A program made the position numbers and the translations under genes. The notes below the pieces were generated by a model that saw nothing but the letters and a program-made list of their open reading frames with translations, did not search any database and had not been told where the DNA came from. Below, piece after piece: positions 23,866-36,200 of a DNA stretch of 64,000 nt. This DNA is from Stenocarpella maydis (taxonomy: Eukaryota; Ascomycota; Sordariomycetes; Diaporthales; Diaporthaceae), in assembly GCA_002270565.1 (NCBI GenBank), contig NQMI01000070.1, positions 56,883 through 120,882 on the forward strand, written 5' to 3'. Within the stretch, counting starts at the first letter, position 1, and each line of letters begins with the position of its first letter.

Positions 23866-25109
23866 TATAGCATTTAATATTCTTTTTATTTATAGGCTTT
23901 TTCTAGGTAGCATTAAGTTCTATAGGTCTCTTTTGCTATTCCTATTAGGTGCTTAGCTTCTAGTACTTCCTGCTTGCATTAGGTTTATACTTATAGCCTT
24001 TACGCCTTAGTAGCTAAGGAGCATCCCCTTATTTCTTCTAGCATCTTATATAAAGCTAACTATTAATTTCAATAGCTAGCTTAATATATTATAAGAAATT
24101 ATTAGATCTATTTTATATAACTAAGTGATTCTTTACTTCTTCTTTAAGTCCCTAGTAAAATATAAAGATCTTAATATTATCTATATAATTAATTTAAGTA
24201 TAGATCCTTTTAAACTCTATAGTATAGCTTAATGCTAAGTCCTTTTAATATAGCTTTAAGAGTTTCCTTTTAGCTTACTATTTCTCATTAAGGTTCTAAA
24301 AGAGGGTTCTTAGGGCATCTTTATAGTTCTTATACTTACTAAAGATTTCTTAAGTTTCCTTCTTATAATCCTTAAAGTTTTCAGCATTTATATAATCTAT
24401 AAGGTAAGTTTCAAAGCAAGCTAGGGCCCTTCCATTTAGGAAAGAGGCTATATGTATAACCCTTTTTCCTTCCAGTTATTTATCTAGTTAGTAGAAGTAC
24501 TAATAGTCCCTAACCTAAGTTAGGTAAGCTTAGAGTTACCTAGAGGTTCTATTATAAGTAGCTAGGCTATTAAGTTTAACATTTTCCCTACTTAAGAGAG
24601 GCATATTAATAATATTTATAATAGCCTATAGGGTGGTAACTTTATCCTTAAGTTATTTTATTTCATTATTCTATTAGGCTTGCTTAGTAATAAAAGTCTA
24701 TAGGCAGTTAACTTTATTAATTAGCTAGTAGAGCTATTAATTATTAGCTTTACCCTGAGCATTAATAAAATTTATTACTTATAGGAACTTATTAAGTTTA
24801 ATTATTATAAAGGGGCTTATATATAATATTACTTAAATTTTATATTATAATATATGAATAAGAGTTATTAAAATATAATAATTAAAGTGTTCTAAGTTTT
24901 TTTAAACCCAAGAGATTCAAATTTTATATCTAAAATATATTATAAGATAATAATTAAGCAATATTTATTTAACTAAGAAGAATTACTAGTTATAAGGCTA
25001 TTTAGTAAATAAACTAAATACTTAGATTAATAACTAAAGAGTCTATTTTATAAAAGCTATTTACTATAATAATAGCTATATTCTTATATATTTTAACTCT
25101 TTAGTATTA
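23866..25109 (-). mobile_element. Truncated chromovirus copy 3 (gag plus partial LTR)
   Basis: Parallels 22.37-23.40 kb of copy 1 in order, from just beyond the zinc knuckle to the gag start, then a partial LTR (24874-25109) cut off at the first base of copy 2. It is much more AT-rich than the other two copies. It appears to be an older insertion broken by copy 1 on its left and copy 2 on its right. Confidence 0.7.
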
Positions 25110-25590
25110 TGTAATGATCAAAGGGGTTTCTGAGTATCCTGAATCCAAGAGATCAAGGGTTTATATTTGGAATATATTATTAGGCGGTTGTTAAGCAATA
25201 TTGTTAACTAACAATGATTACTAGCTGTAAGGCTATCTAATGCTGGGATTGAATACTTAGATTAACAACTAAAGAGTCTGTTCTATGAAAGCTATCTACT
25301 ATAGTGATAACCATGTGGTTATATACTCTGACTCTTTAGTAGGATATCCAGACTCGCTAGTTATCCTTGCTATCCTTAGTGGTAGTATTAAGTCGGGCTT
25401 TGGTATCAGATAACTGGGCTAGCTAGCTATCCAAGTTATCCATGAGCTATGGGTGGGTTCCCAACCCTAACCCTAGAGCATGCGGGCTCTGTATACAAGC
25501 GACTGCAGGGTCGCACCGTTACATACGTTTTTACCATCCAGGGCCTGCAATCTGGGCCCCTGGGGGTGCTATCGCTGTTGGCTTATAATA
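25110..25590 (-). repeat. 3' LTR of chromovirus copy 2
   Basis: Starts TGTAATGATC and ends TATAATA (from CATAACA). It closely matches the LTR at 32245, including the variable part (gatatccagactcgct), so these two form a true pair. CCCTAACCCT is at 25465-25474. Confidence 0.85.
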
Positions 25591-28500
25591 CTATCTCCCT
25601 CCTTACTTCTTTTATCCTTAAAAGTGTTCTGTAAGTTATTTCCGCTTATTGCGTCTTTATTCATGCCTTCCTAATCCATTATATCATCCAGAGTTAAGGC
25701 TTCTTAAGTCGTAAAGCCTACTCATTGTGCTCTGAAAACTAAGCAGAAGGATTCCCTTCTTTCCATCATTCTTCAAAACGCCGTTACTATACCTTCTTGT
25801 TCCTTCTATAAAGGCCATAGCATCCCATCTTACCAGGTGTTGCCTTTGGACTCTTCCTGCTGTACTAAGTGCATACGCTTAGGTTGGTTGCAGTACAATA
25901 TACAAGGTGTCTCTCCTAATGGCCTAAGGAAGCTGGGCTAACAATACTAGAGAATGGAGTTTAAGCTAGAGCCTGCTAAGGAGGAACATCGTATAATTAA
26001 TGCAAAGATTGAGCATCTAAGAAAGCAGAAGCGCATATAGTATAATAAGATAATGCATGCTATTTGTTATGGAATTAATAATCTGGAGGAGTTGGAGCGC
26101 ATAGAAAATGAGGAGGCTAAGATTAAGTGTGTGCGGATTGCTAAGCAATCCGCTAAGGCTGCGCGGAGGAGTTCCATAGAGGAGGCTAGTGGAATAGTGG
26201 CGCAAGAGGCGTGGCTGCATTCTGAGGGTGAAGTAGGGGTTTTTGATTAGAGTATGATGATGGATTTGAATGCTAATTGGGGAAGATTCCTAGATGTTGG
26301 TGCTGAAGGAAATATGCCTGTGGGTGGCTTGTCTGGTGCCTAAATTTTTGCTGGTAGCTAAATATACTTGGTATGCTGATTGACTGGCAGAGTGTTTGAT
26401 TGGTTGGAGGGTTGATTGGTTGTTGGTTGGGTTCATTGGTTCTCTTGTGTAGCTCTGGTTGGCCTGTTGGTTGTTTTATTTGTGGTTGGATTCCTGGCCT
26501 TAAAATCCTTTAAGAGTTGCCTATAGTACGTAAGGTTCTGTCCTAATTCCCATGTGTTTTCACTGGTGTTATATCCCTTCCATTTGATTAGGTACTCTAT
26601 TGTTTCTTAATATTATCTTGAGTTTATAATCTTTTCTACTTTATATTCCTTATTATATTTATTAATGGTTTTAATTTATGTTTTAAGTTTTGCGTTTTTT
26701 AGTGCTAGTTTGAGAAGAGAAATATGGAAATTGTTGTATTATCTTATTCCCTTGGGTAGTAAGAGTTTATAGTTGGTATCTGATTGTTTCTTTAGAATTT
26801 TAAATGGGCTAATTTTCTTGTGGTTAAGCTTGTTGCTGGGGCGCTTAGTCTTAATGTTTTGATAAAGAAGGTAGACCTTATCTCCCTCCTTGAGAATTAG
26901 TCCCTTAATTCTTTTTTAATTTGTATATTTTGTTATTTGTTTTTATATAAAAGAAAGTTCTGCCTGAATATCCTTCTGAATTTGTCTGATTTGTGTTGCT
27001 TTCTGCTCTACTGATTCCGCTGGAGTGTTGTTTGGTAGTGACTTATAGTATGCCTGAGGTTTATATTTGTAGAGTGTAAAGAAAGGTGACTGTCTAGTTG
27101 TGCTAGTTGTTATACTGTTGTAGGTAAATTGTGCTAGTGGTAGCAGTTTAACCTAATTATCCTGTAATTGGTTGATGTAGTGTTGGAGGTACTGTTCTAT
27201 AATCTGGTTGATTTGTTCTGTTTGTTTGTCCGTTTGCGGGTGTGCTATGGTTGAGAGCTTGTGTTTTGCTCTGAATTGCTTTATTAGGGACTTCTAGAAG
27301 TTTGATGTGAAGAGCTTGTCTCTATCTGAGATAATCTTATGTGGCATTCCGTGGTTGCTTATAATGACTTGTAGGAATGTATATGTGAGTTCTTCTGCTG
27401 TGCTAGCTTCCTTGTATGGTATAAAGTATGCATACTTGCTTAGTTTATAAACTACTACTAGAATGCTGTTGTATAGTACTCTAGTTAAGGGTTCTTATAA
27501 GAGAGGTAGTTTGATAATGAAGTCTAGACTGATGGATGACTATATAGTTGTAGGTACTGGTAGGGGTTTTAATAATCCATATGGCTTGTACCTGGAGGCC
27601 TTGTTTTTGTTACATGAGTTGCATTTGCTAATGATGGTTTGAATCTTTTTCTTGAGTTTGGGAATCTGGTGGTTCCGCTGGATTCTCTTGATGGTTGCTG
27701 CTACTCCTTGGTGGCCATGTGCTGGTGCCTTGTGTATTTCCTTGATTAATTCGTTTTATTCTTTTGGATCTGTAGGGGTTCTCCTGGTTTGGAAGTTAAC
27801 TCTAATTGTAGCATTAAGTTCTTAGTTGAGGATAAGGCTTCTATCTTTCTGAGTTTTGAATACTATTTATTCTATAGGCGAATCCTTATCTTAATAGTTG
27901 GGTCTTCAGCTGAGTGCGTTTGCTTTTACATTCTTGATTCTATTTATGTGGATGACCTTGATATTGAATTATAATAAGAACTCTATATATTTAACTTGTT
28001 ATTTATTGAGAGCCTTGGTTATTATAAAGGTTGTGAGATTCTTATAATCCATATAGAGTTTAATCTGTTTTTTAGCTCTAATAAGGTAGTATTGCTATTC
28101 CTAAAATGCATATACTATTGCTATGAACTCCTTATCTAGTGTGGTGTATTTTGTTTTTAGGCTATTGAACTTTTTGCTAAAGTTTATAATAATGTATGTT
28201 CTGCTTTAATTATCTTTCTGGGTGAGTTCTCCGCTTATAGCGCCATTTAAGGCGTCTATATAGATTTTGAATTCCTTCCCTGGGTTTGCTTCCTTAAGTA
28301 TAGGGTCTCTTATAACCTTATCCTTGAGTATCTGAAAAGCTTATTGTTTAGTATCTATCCACCTAAAGATATAATCTTTCTTAGTAAGGTCTGTTAATAG
28401 TTTCATAATGTTATTATATTATATAATGAATTATTAATAAAAGTTGGTATATTTACGGAATGCTCTAATATCCTTAATATTAGTAGGGGTTGGCTACTTT

Positions 28501-31500
28501 TTGATTACTTTGATTTTTCCTTCTTATATCTTGATTTTTCCTGGTTTGATTATGTACCCGAGGTAGTTAACTTTTTATGCATGCTAGCTATACTTTTCTG
28601 GTTTTATTAAGAGATTGGCGTTCTAAAGTTTTTAGAGAACCTTTCTGATGTGTTCCTTATAATCATTAAGGTTTTCTGAGAAGATAAGGATATTATCCAA
28701 ATAGGTAATAATAAAGATGTTAAGGTATTTGCTTAAGATTTAGTTAATTATTTCCTGGAATGATATAGGTGTATTGGTTAATCCGAAAGGTATAATTATT
28801 ATTTTGTAATGTTTATAGTGTATTCTAAATGCTGTTTTTCATTCTTCTCCTTCTTTCATTTAGATAAGGTTATATCTATACTTTAAGTTAAGTATTGTAA
28901 ACTATCTTGCTTCTCTAAGTTGGTCCTATAGTTCCTTAATAAGTAGGAGAGGGTATTGGTTTTTAATTGTAATGTTGTTTAATTGTTAGTAGTCTATATA
29001 AAGTTGTAGCTTGCTATTCTTCTTTGGTATAAAGAGGATTGGGTATCCGGCTAGTAATTATAATGGTCTGATAAATCCCTTCTGGAGGTTTTTATTAAGG
29101 TATTCCTTAAGTGCTTTAAGTTATTCTTTATTAAGTCTATAGATGGGCTTGAATTAGGGTGTTGTTCCGGGTTTTAATAGTATTTTATAGTCCTATTGCG
29201 TGTATTATGGCAATATAGTGTTAAGTTATTCCTGGAATACTTTCTTAAATTTGTGATAGTCTTCTAGTATTTGCGTTAGTCTGTTGGTCTTGTTTCTTTC
29301 TTTTTTTTCTTTTAGGTAAAGGAGGTATCATTATGTTTCTTATGTTGTGTGTTGATTGGTTGTGTTGGAGTGGTGATCTCTTGATTGGCTTTAATCCTTC
29401 TGTGAGGAGTCTGATTGGCTTAATCCTTCTCTATTTTCCTAGAGCCTGGCCTTCTGCCTGTCCTCAGAGGTATTTGTGGGTCTATTTGAGCGCGTTGCCT
29501 GTTTGCTGTCCTTAGTGATGTGACTCCTTCCCTTGCTGTTGATTGCAACCTTCTCCTGGGGAATGGTATTATCCTAAAAGATCTGGCTAGTGGTCTAATT
29601 GATTTAGGGATTGTTCTTTCTTAACTAAGGTATTCCTAAGATTAACTAATAATTTGCTATCTTAGTAATGTTAAATGATAGTAATTCCGTGCGGTTGTAA
29701 ATCCAAACTAAGAGGGGATTAGTCTCCATATTGATGACTCCATTACTACAGGATACTTTAGTTCTATCTACTATATTAAGTCTATAGGGTTCCCTTTTCT
29801 TATGCTATGGTAGGTAATATCCGTTTACCGTCTTTAGGGAAATGAAATTCCCTTGTGCTTTACTATTAATGAGTGCTAAGCATTGTATATATTCTAGCTC
29901 TACCTATACCATTAGGTGGCTATAGTTGCTTGTTATTATGCATAAGTACCTTATGATGTAGTTGGTTACTGCCTGAGGCTTTATAGACAGCCCTTCTAGT
30001 TTTTTAACTGTTTGTCTGCAGCTAGGACCTCCTTAATGCTCTTAAGATTTCGATTTGTGATATTTTATAATTCTTACAGGTTATTAACTAGCTGTTATAT
30101 GCTGTAATCTTGTTCCTTTATTATTATAGTTTTAAGTAGTAGCTCCTGCTATCTTAGTAGATGCTAGTCCTGAGCTTTATTAAGTATATACACCTTGTAA
30201 GTTGGTTTATTATAATTTGCCCATTTATTAGGGTTCTGGAGGCATTCTAAAGGTATGCAGGAGTCTAGCCTTATTAGAGTATGTCCCGTCTTATCATGTT
30301 TTTGGTGTAGGTGCTAGTTCTTGAAATCATTGCGCTTATATGTGTGTTTGATATCCTTGCTTAGATATCATTGGGGAAACTAGCTATACTTGGTTTTCTC
30401 CCTTATGTGTTCCTTACATCTATTATGAACATAGGATACCTAAGAGATATCTTTATGTTTGTTATATAATGGATATGTGTGTCTTATATCTCCTGGTCTC
30501 CTGTATTCCTGGGTAGGTTGTTTTATAGTTTCTTTAAAAGGCCTCCCTACAATTATAACTGCTGTAATATTAGTTCTTGGGGCTAGAAGGGGTGCTTATT
30601 CTAGGTAGTCTTGCGGTTCCTTCTACTAGGTTTGTAGTATAAGTAGGGCCTAAGGGATAGGCTTTCCTTCTATCCTGGGGTTAATCTATAGGAGCTCCTC
30701 CCTATTTCCTATCGCTAGGGTTTTTCCCTGCTTCCCTGAAGCATTTTTAGGGAACTATCTAGTGGCCTCCTTGTTGCTATAGTGAGTAGCATAGCTGTTA
30801 TTAAAGCAAGTTGTTTAACTAAGCAATATGTATGCCTTTTTAGGGTTCTAGGGATTCTTTATTAGTGGGATAGGCTGCTATTATGCCTTATCTTTCTGAT
30901 GTTTTTTGCATTAGGATTTGGTGCATTAGGAGAAGTATAAACTATTATAGAGGTCTTCCTTATTAGGGTTATAGAAGTTATATCCTTTATTCAGGTCTTA
31001 ATCTGGGTATACCTGATATTGGTTATATACTGTTATTCTATAGATGCAGTATTTGTTTGTAAGTTCCCATTGCAGTTTGGACCTAGGTGGTCCTTATGTA
31101 TTGTGAGTGGCTATACTGGCTTGGTGGGTAGCTTCATTAGCTTGTTGGGTTCCTTTGGGTACTGACTTCTAGTCCCTATTTTTCTTTAGAGCCTGGTATT
31201 TTGAGGTGAAGTATTCCATTTTGTTGCAGTTGTAATATTTGATGTTTTTCTTGTCCTTGTGTTAGGCAACATCTAGTTCCATAGGTCCTGCATGCTATCC
31301 CTACTGGGTGCTTGGCTTCTAATATTTCTTTCTTATGTTGGATTTATACTTATGGAATGTGGTTTATTTAGAAGTTTATCCTTTCTTTTCTAAGTATTAT
31401 TTATAGAGTCTATTATTAATCTAGATGGCTATTTTTATATAGTATAGAAAATCATTGGGTTGGTTTATGACTTTGCTGAGTTCATCCTTTACTTCATCCT

Positions 31501-32244
31501 TTAATCTGCGGTAGAATATGAATTTCTTTATATTATTAGTGTAGTTGATTTTATTATAGATTCGCTGGAATTCTGCCGTATAGTTGATTGCTAAACTGCG
31601 CTATTTGTAATTCGCTAGGTCCCTTTCTGCCTGCTGTTCTTCATTTAGGTCCTGAAATAGGGACTTAAGGGCGTCCTTATAGCCTTTATAGCTGCTGAAA
31701 ATCTGCTGCATTTTAAGCTTATAGGCTTTAAATTACTCTACATTAATAAAGTTAGTTAGGTAGGGTTTAAATTAAGTTAAAGCTCGTCCTTTAAGGAAAG
31801 AGGATGCGTGTATAACCCTTTTTCCGCTAGGCTGCGCATCTAGACTATGGAAGCGCTGGTAGGCCCTGACTTGCGTTAGGTATGCCTAAAGTTGTCCAGT
31901 AGTTCCGTTATAGGGGGCTGGAGTATTGAGCTTGATATACTCCTTTATTTGGATTAGGGTATTAATGATATTAGCTCCAGCTTGGAGAGTAGTGATCTCC
32001 TATTGAAGCTATTTAACTTCTGCATTATATTAAGCTTAACCTTTTATAAGGAGGTGCAACTACCTAACCTCATTAGCTAGTTCCTAAATACGGGGGTCTA
32101 TAGCCTTATTATTAGCAAGTTTGTTCAGTTTGTGGAGGAGGTTATGGGTAGGGGTGGTTATTCTGGAGTCTAATATTATAAAGGATTTCGCATGTAATAT
32201 TGCTTAAAGTCTGCATAGCGATATATGAATAAGAATCATTAAAA

Positions 32245-32724
32245 TGTAATAATTAAAGGGGTTTCCAAGTATCCTAAATTTAAGAGATCAAGGGTTTATG
32301 TTTAAAATACATTATTAAGCGGTTGTTAAGCAATATTGTTAACTAATAATAATTACTAGCTATAAGGCTATCTAATGCTGGGATTGAATACTTAGATTAA
32401 TAACTAAAGAGTCTGTTCTATAAAAGCTATCTACTAGGGTGATAACTATATAGTTATATATTCCGACTCTTCAGTAGGATATCCAGACTCGCTGGTTATC
32501 CTTGCTATCCTTAGTGGTAGTATCAAGTCGGGCTTTAGTATCGGATAACTGGGCTAGCCAGCTATCCAAGCTATCCATGAGCCATGGGTAGGTTCCCGAC
32601 CCTAACCCTGGAGCATGCGGGCTCCGTGTACAAGTAACTGCGGGGTCGCGCCGTTGCATACGTTTTCGCCGTCCGGGGCCTGCAACCTGGGCCCCCGGGG
32701 TGCCATCGCTGTTGGCTCATAACA
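32245..32724 (-). repeat. 5' LTR of chromovirus copy 2
   Basis: Starts TGTAATAATT and ends CATAACA. Differences from its partner at 25110 are mostly C/T and G/A, as expected from RIP. CCCTAACCCT is at 32600-32609. Confidence 0.85.
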
Positions 32725-35270
32725 CAGTGGCAAGCTAACTATTATAACTGGAATACTAATATTACTACTGCAAATCATTATTAACTAGTACTTTCCAACC
32801 CTCCTACCTTCCTCAAACTTTTTCAGGGTGGATATAACACCTATAAGGACCTTAAGGCTAATTTAGATAAAGCTATAAAATTTGCTAGATTTCTAACAAC
32901 AATTAAAAGGTTTAAGCCTATATAGGTAGATTTAGAGTATAGCAGAGGTATGCTACAATCTTCAACTATAAAAGTCTCTAATACTTCAACAATTAAAATA
33001 AACTGCAAATAGCAAGCTATCACCCATATGATGAGGGCATCATTAGGCAAGTGGGTATTAGTAATCTAGGAGGGCGTGCATACTCACTACGGCCCTTAGG
33101 AGGTACCTGAAGCCTAGTAAGGCTGGGCGAAGCTATTATAAGATCATCATAACTTCCTCACCCATATAGCTACAGACCCAGCCCTCATAAAGCCCGTAAG
33201 ACTTACAGCAGCTCTATACTAAGAGTACCTAAGTGTATTATTAGGGCTAAATATTATAAAGAACTAGCTTACAGACTTCCATAAGTAGCAATAGGGCATC
33301 TATATACCTACTTAAGTAGCATTAGACTAGCTTAAGAAGGAGGGCTGCTAATAAGGAGGGAAGCATTATAGGCATCTTTTAGTATAAGAAGCAGCAGCTA
33401 GCATAGGTTTAAGAGCTATACTTTATATATAACTTCTTGCTTAATTATACCTATTCAACTAATGACAAGAAGATACCCTTCTTTTAAGGTATAGTAATAA
33501 TTTATATAAAGAATATATTACTATTATTTGAAGGGGTTATTAATAATGAGAGAGAATCTAGCTTCTAGTAGCTTCTTAAGCAGCTTTATAATCTTTTCCA
33601 TAAGTACTAAATTAAGCCTTTAAGGCTCTTTACTACTAATTATAATAATGCTCTAATTAATGCCCTTGAGTATAAATTCCCTAGGGCATGCTATTAGCTA
33701 TATATCTTCTATATTAATATGAATATTATTCTTAATATTAAGAAGAAGTAGCGTAAGCTGGGAGCTATAGGGCTGGCGATAGGAGGCCTGAAGGCACTAG
33801 CACCGGGAGCTCTAGAGGAAAATACTATAGAGGTTGCTAAGGCTAAAGATCTTAATAAGGAGGATAAGGATCTTGCTTCCCTTATAGCGCTAGCAAGAAG
33901 GAAGGCTATAGTACCCTTACGGGTGCCTAATAAGGTGCTATATACTCAAACAGCCCTCTTTAATTTCCTTAAGTTTATAAAGTACTCTATAGATTGCAAG
34001 ATCTATAATACAGCTTAATAATAGCTTTAAGAGGTCTTCCTAGACCAGATAGCAATTATCTAGTACCTTAAGATATAGTATATTAATAAGGCTAAGGAGA
34101 GTATTACTAAATGGGCAGCCCATTAGATCTATAGAACCCTTAACTTTAGCTTACATATAACCTCCTCTACTAAGTAAATATACTGGAAGCTAAAGGTATA
34201 CCTAGGCTATAGGATAGGGAATATTCTCTATCTAATAATAGCTGATTATAAGGCTATTAATAATACTGCTTATAGTCTCCATCAGGAGGAGGCAAAGCAG
34301 AAGATATTATTACTTTAGAAGTTTAATAATTAGAAGTAGCTTAGTTAGCTACTACTATAGGTCTTAAGGGCGGCACTAGAGATACTTACAATCAAGCACT
34401 AGAAGGCATTAAGGATGCTTCAAAAAGAAGCCCTATAGGGTTACTACAGACCTTCTAACTACAGCTATGCGGTCTATATACAGTATAATATAATCTATGC
34501 AAACTGCATTGCTAATAAAGAGGAGGCTTTACTTCCTCTTAAGAAGAGCAATATATATAAAGACTATTACCTTAATCATAACCTCTCCCTTAAGAACCCT
34601 CTCCTTAGTATACACTTGCTAAAAAGGTTACCGATATAAAGGGCAGACCTCATGAGAATATACCGTTTACAGCTAATAAAGAGGGTATCTTTAAGAGCTA
34701 TAGGAAGGCTATAATGGGTAAAAAGATAACCTCCACTATGATAAGCTTTAGTAGTAGGGCTGGTGATAAGATAAGGGTAATAATGACTTTAATATAGCGT
34801 GTGAATTCAGCTTTTAAGTGGAATAATGAGACCCTCTAGTCTCTAGATAAAGAGGATGCCTATAGCAGTAATGCCTAGCACGCCAGTATCCCTTAGAGCT
34901 AGCAGCTAGTTAGAAGGGTCATAAAGAAGGCAAAGCAGCGGCCTCAGAAGCGAAGGGTACTATTAGACATTATGAGAACCTCAGCAGCAGGTATACCCTT
35001 AAGCATAAGGTTAGGGGCTAAGCAGCAGCATACAGCAGCTATTAGAAGTATCAACTAGTTGCTATAGGTAGATCTGATTATTAGGGACCTTATTGGCGAT
35101 AATGATAATAATGATAATGATGAGGAAGAGATTTAAGATGAGATCATGGTCCGTATAAACTAGATATATAGCAAAATACCATTAATTTAAGTAATTTGCA
35201 CTATAGCGAGTGTGACGATAGTGGCATTACTGTAGCGATAATGAGGACAACCGGCAGTAACGGCGGCTAA
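32725..35270 (+). mobile_element. Mutator-like (MULE/Hop) transposase remnant
   Basis: The plus frame, ignoring stops, reads as a MULE transposase. An N-terminal zinc-binding-type region near 32.99-33.11 kb (INCK, HMMRASLGKWVLVIQEG, HTHYGP) is followed by the catalytic core near 33.44-33.73 kb: NYTYSTNDKKIPFF, then LFTTNYNNALINALEYKFPRA, then LYIFYINMN, and a C-terminal HITSSTK / WKLKVYLGY near 34.15 kb. Two Asp positions expected to be catalytic read Asn, and the conserved His in the FHIN-like motif reads Tyr. Stops are frequent. All changes are of RIP type. Terminal inverted repeats were not located. Confidence 0.7.
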
Positions 35271-35544
35271 ATCAAAATAATGGTTTGCATACTAATTTGG
35301 GTGGTGCGCATTATACCGGTATGTGCACTGGGGGCCTACATGTACCCGTGTACCAGCCGTTTTTATGGGTGCGAATATCCGCATTCTTTGCTGATATTAA
35401 GGCTATTTGGAAGGCTAAAATTGAAGTTGGGGAGATATTACCTGGTAGTGAGGCTTCTGATGATTCCTTAATACTAACGGAAGAGGGATCGGTTATTATG
35501 GTGGCGGGCAATTGAAGTTGGGAATAGTGGTATAGTTGTGGNNN
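35271..35544 (+). repeat. Dispersed repeat tail and assembly gap (NNN)
   Basis: 35385-35540 repeats the tail seen at 3060-3200 (FADIK or FANIE, an acidic stretch, VAGN and stop) and ends at three Ns (35542-35544). It follows the MULE remnant and may or may not belong to it. Confidence 0.55.
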
Positions 35545-36200
35545 ATCCTAAGGACTCTAAATTTATAGAAGTAAACTTGCCTTAAGGTCTAAGTTTCTAG
35601 AAAAGAATAAAATAAATGAAAGAAGCTTTTATAAGCGCAGGATACGCTTGGTTTTAGGGTTAGGGGCGGCATTCTGTTCAATAAATCTATTATTAAGCAA
35701 GCAGGTGATATTGGCATCTGCTTCCTCCCATATGCATCCGCTCCAGTTGCGAACATGCCAAGGCGAGAATAGGACTACTATCAAATTTGTGATCTGGCAA
35801 CTAGTCTCTCTGCAGAATGCATACTACCCCATCCTGCTCCGGCACCTCCTCGACATAGCTTGGCTGCCGAAGCTTATCTGAAATAAGCCCTGGCCCACAG
35901 TGTACCCTACGATACTTGGTCGCCTCCTTCCAAATTAAGGCTAGTGGGTATTGACAATACACCTCTGAGCAGGGGTTGGAATGCCCTCAGGTATTCTCCC
36001 TTAGACACTCACCTCCTTGACGGGGAAATCTCCTCCGGCCGGGCCTATCTTCATTCATGCAACTGCGTGGCAGTCCGGGGCAGACAGAATGTGGCAGACT
36101 TAATGTCTATAAATTCGATGGCGTTTGATCCTCCCGGCCAGTTGTTCAGCGTTCAGTCCTTCAGCCACCTTCCCTCAGCCAAGTCTAACAGCCAAGAATC
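35545..36200. other. Upstream region of the deuterolysin gene
   Basis: Composition returns to normal near 35.65 kb. A short open frame at 35648-35881 shows no domain. The last 100 bases before the ATG are pyrimidine- and CAGCC-rich, as in fungal 5' UTRs. Confidence 0.5.

Larger units (their letters stand above)
25110..32724 (-). mobile_element. Ty3/gypsy chromovirus copy 2, RIP-inactivated
   Basis: Near full length, same order and strand as copy 1 but less decayed. The gag start ATG has become ATA near 32175. The zinc knuckle near 31192-31240 retains only one Cys. RT again reads YLDN (28692-28703). The integrase tail near 27165-27245 reads HPQTDKQTEQINQIIEQYLQ, and the chromodomain near 26495-26650 reads YLIKWKGYNTSENTWELGQ. 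The purine tract adjoins the 3' LTR at 25591. Many in-frame stops remain, so it cannot encode a working polyprotein. Chromodomain chromoviruses integrate near H3K9-methylated chromatin, which fits the clustering here. Confidence 0.88.

Noticed and set aside
32985..33360. Tyrosine recombinase (Starship captain or Crypton) considered for the plus-strand remnant
   Set aside because: The downstream order of motifs (ALINALE, IFYINMN, HITSSTK) fits a MULE transposase much better, and no R-H-R-Y pattern could be found.
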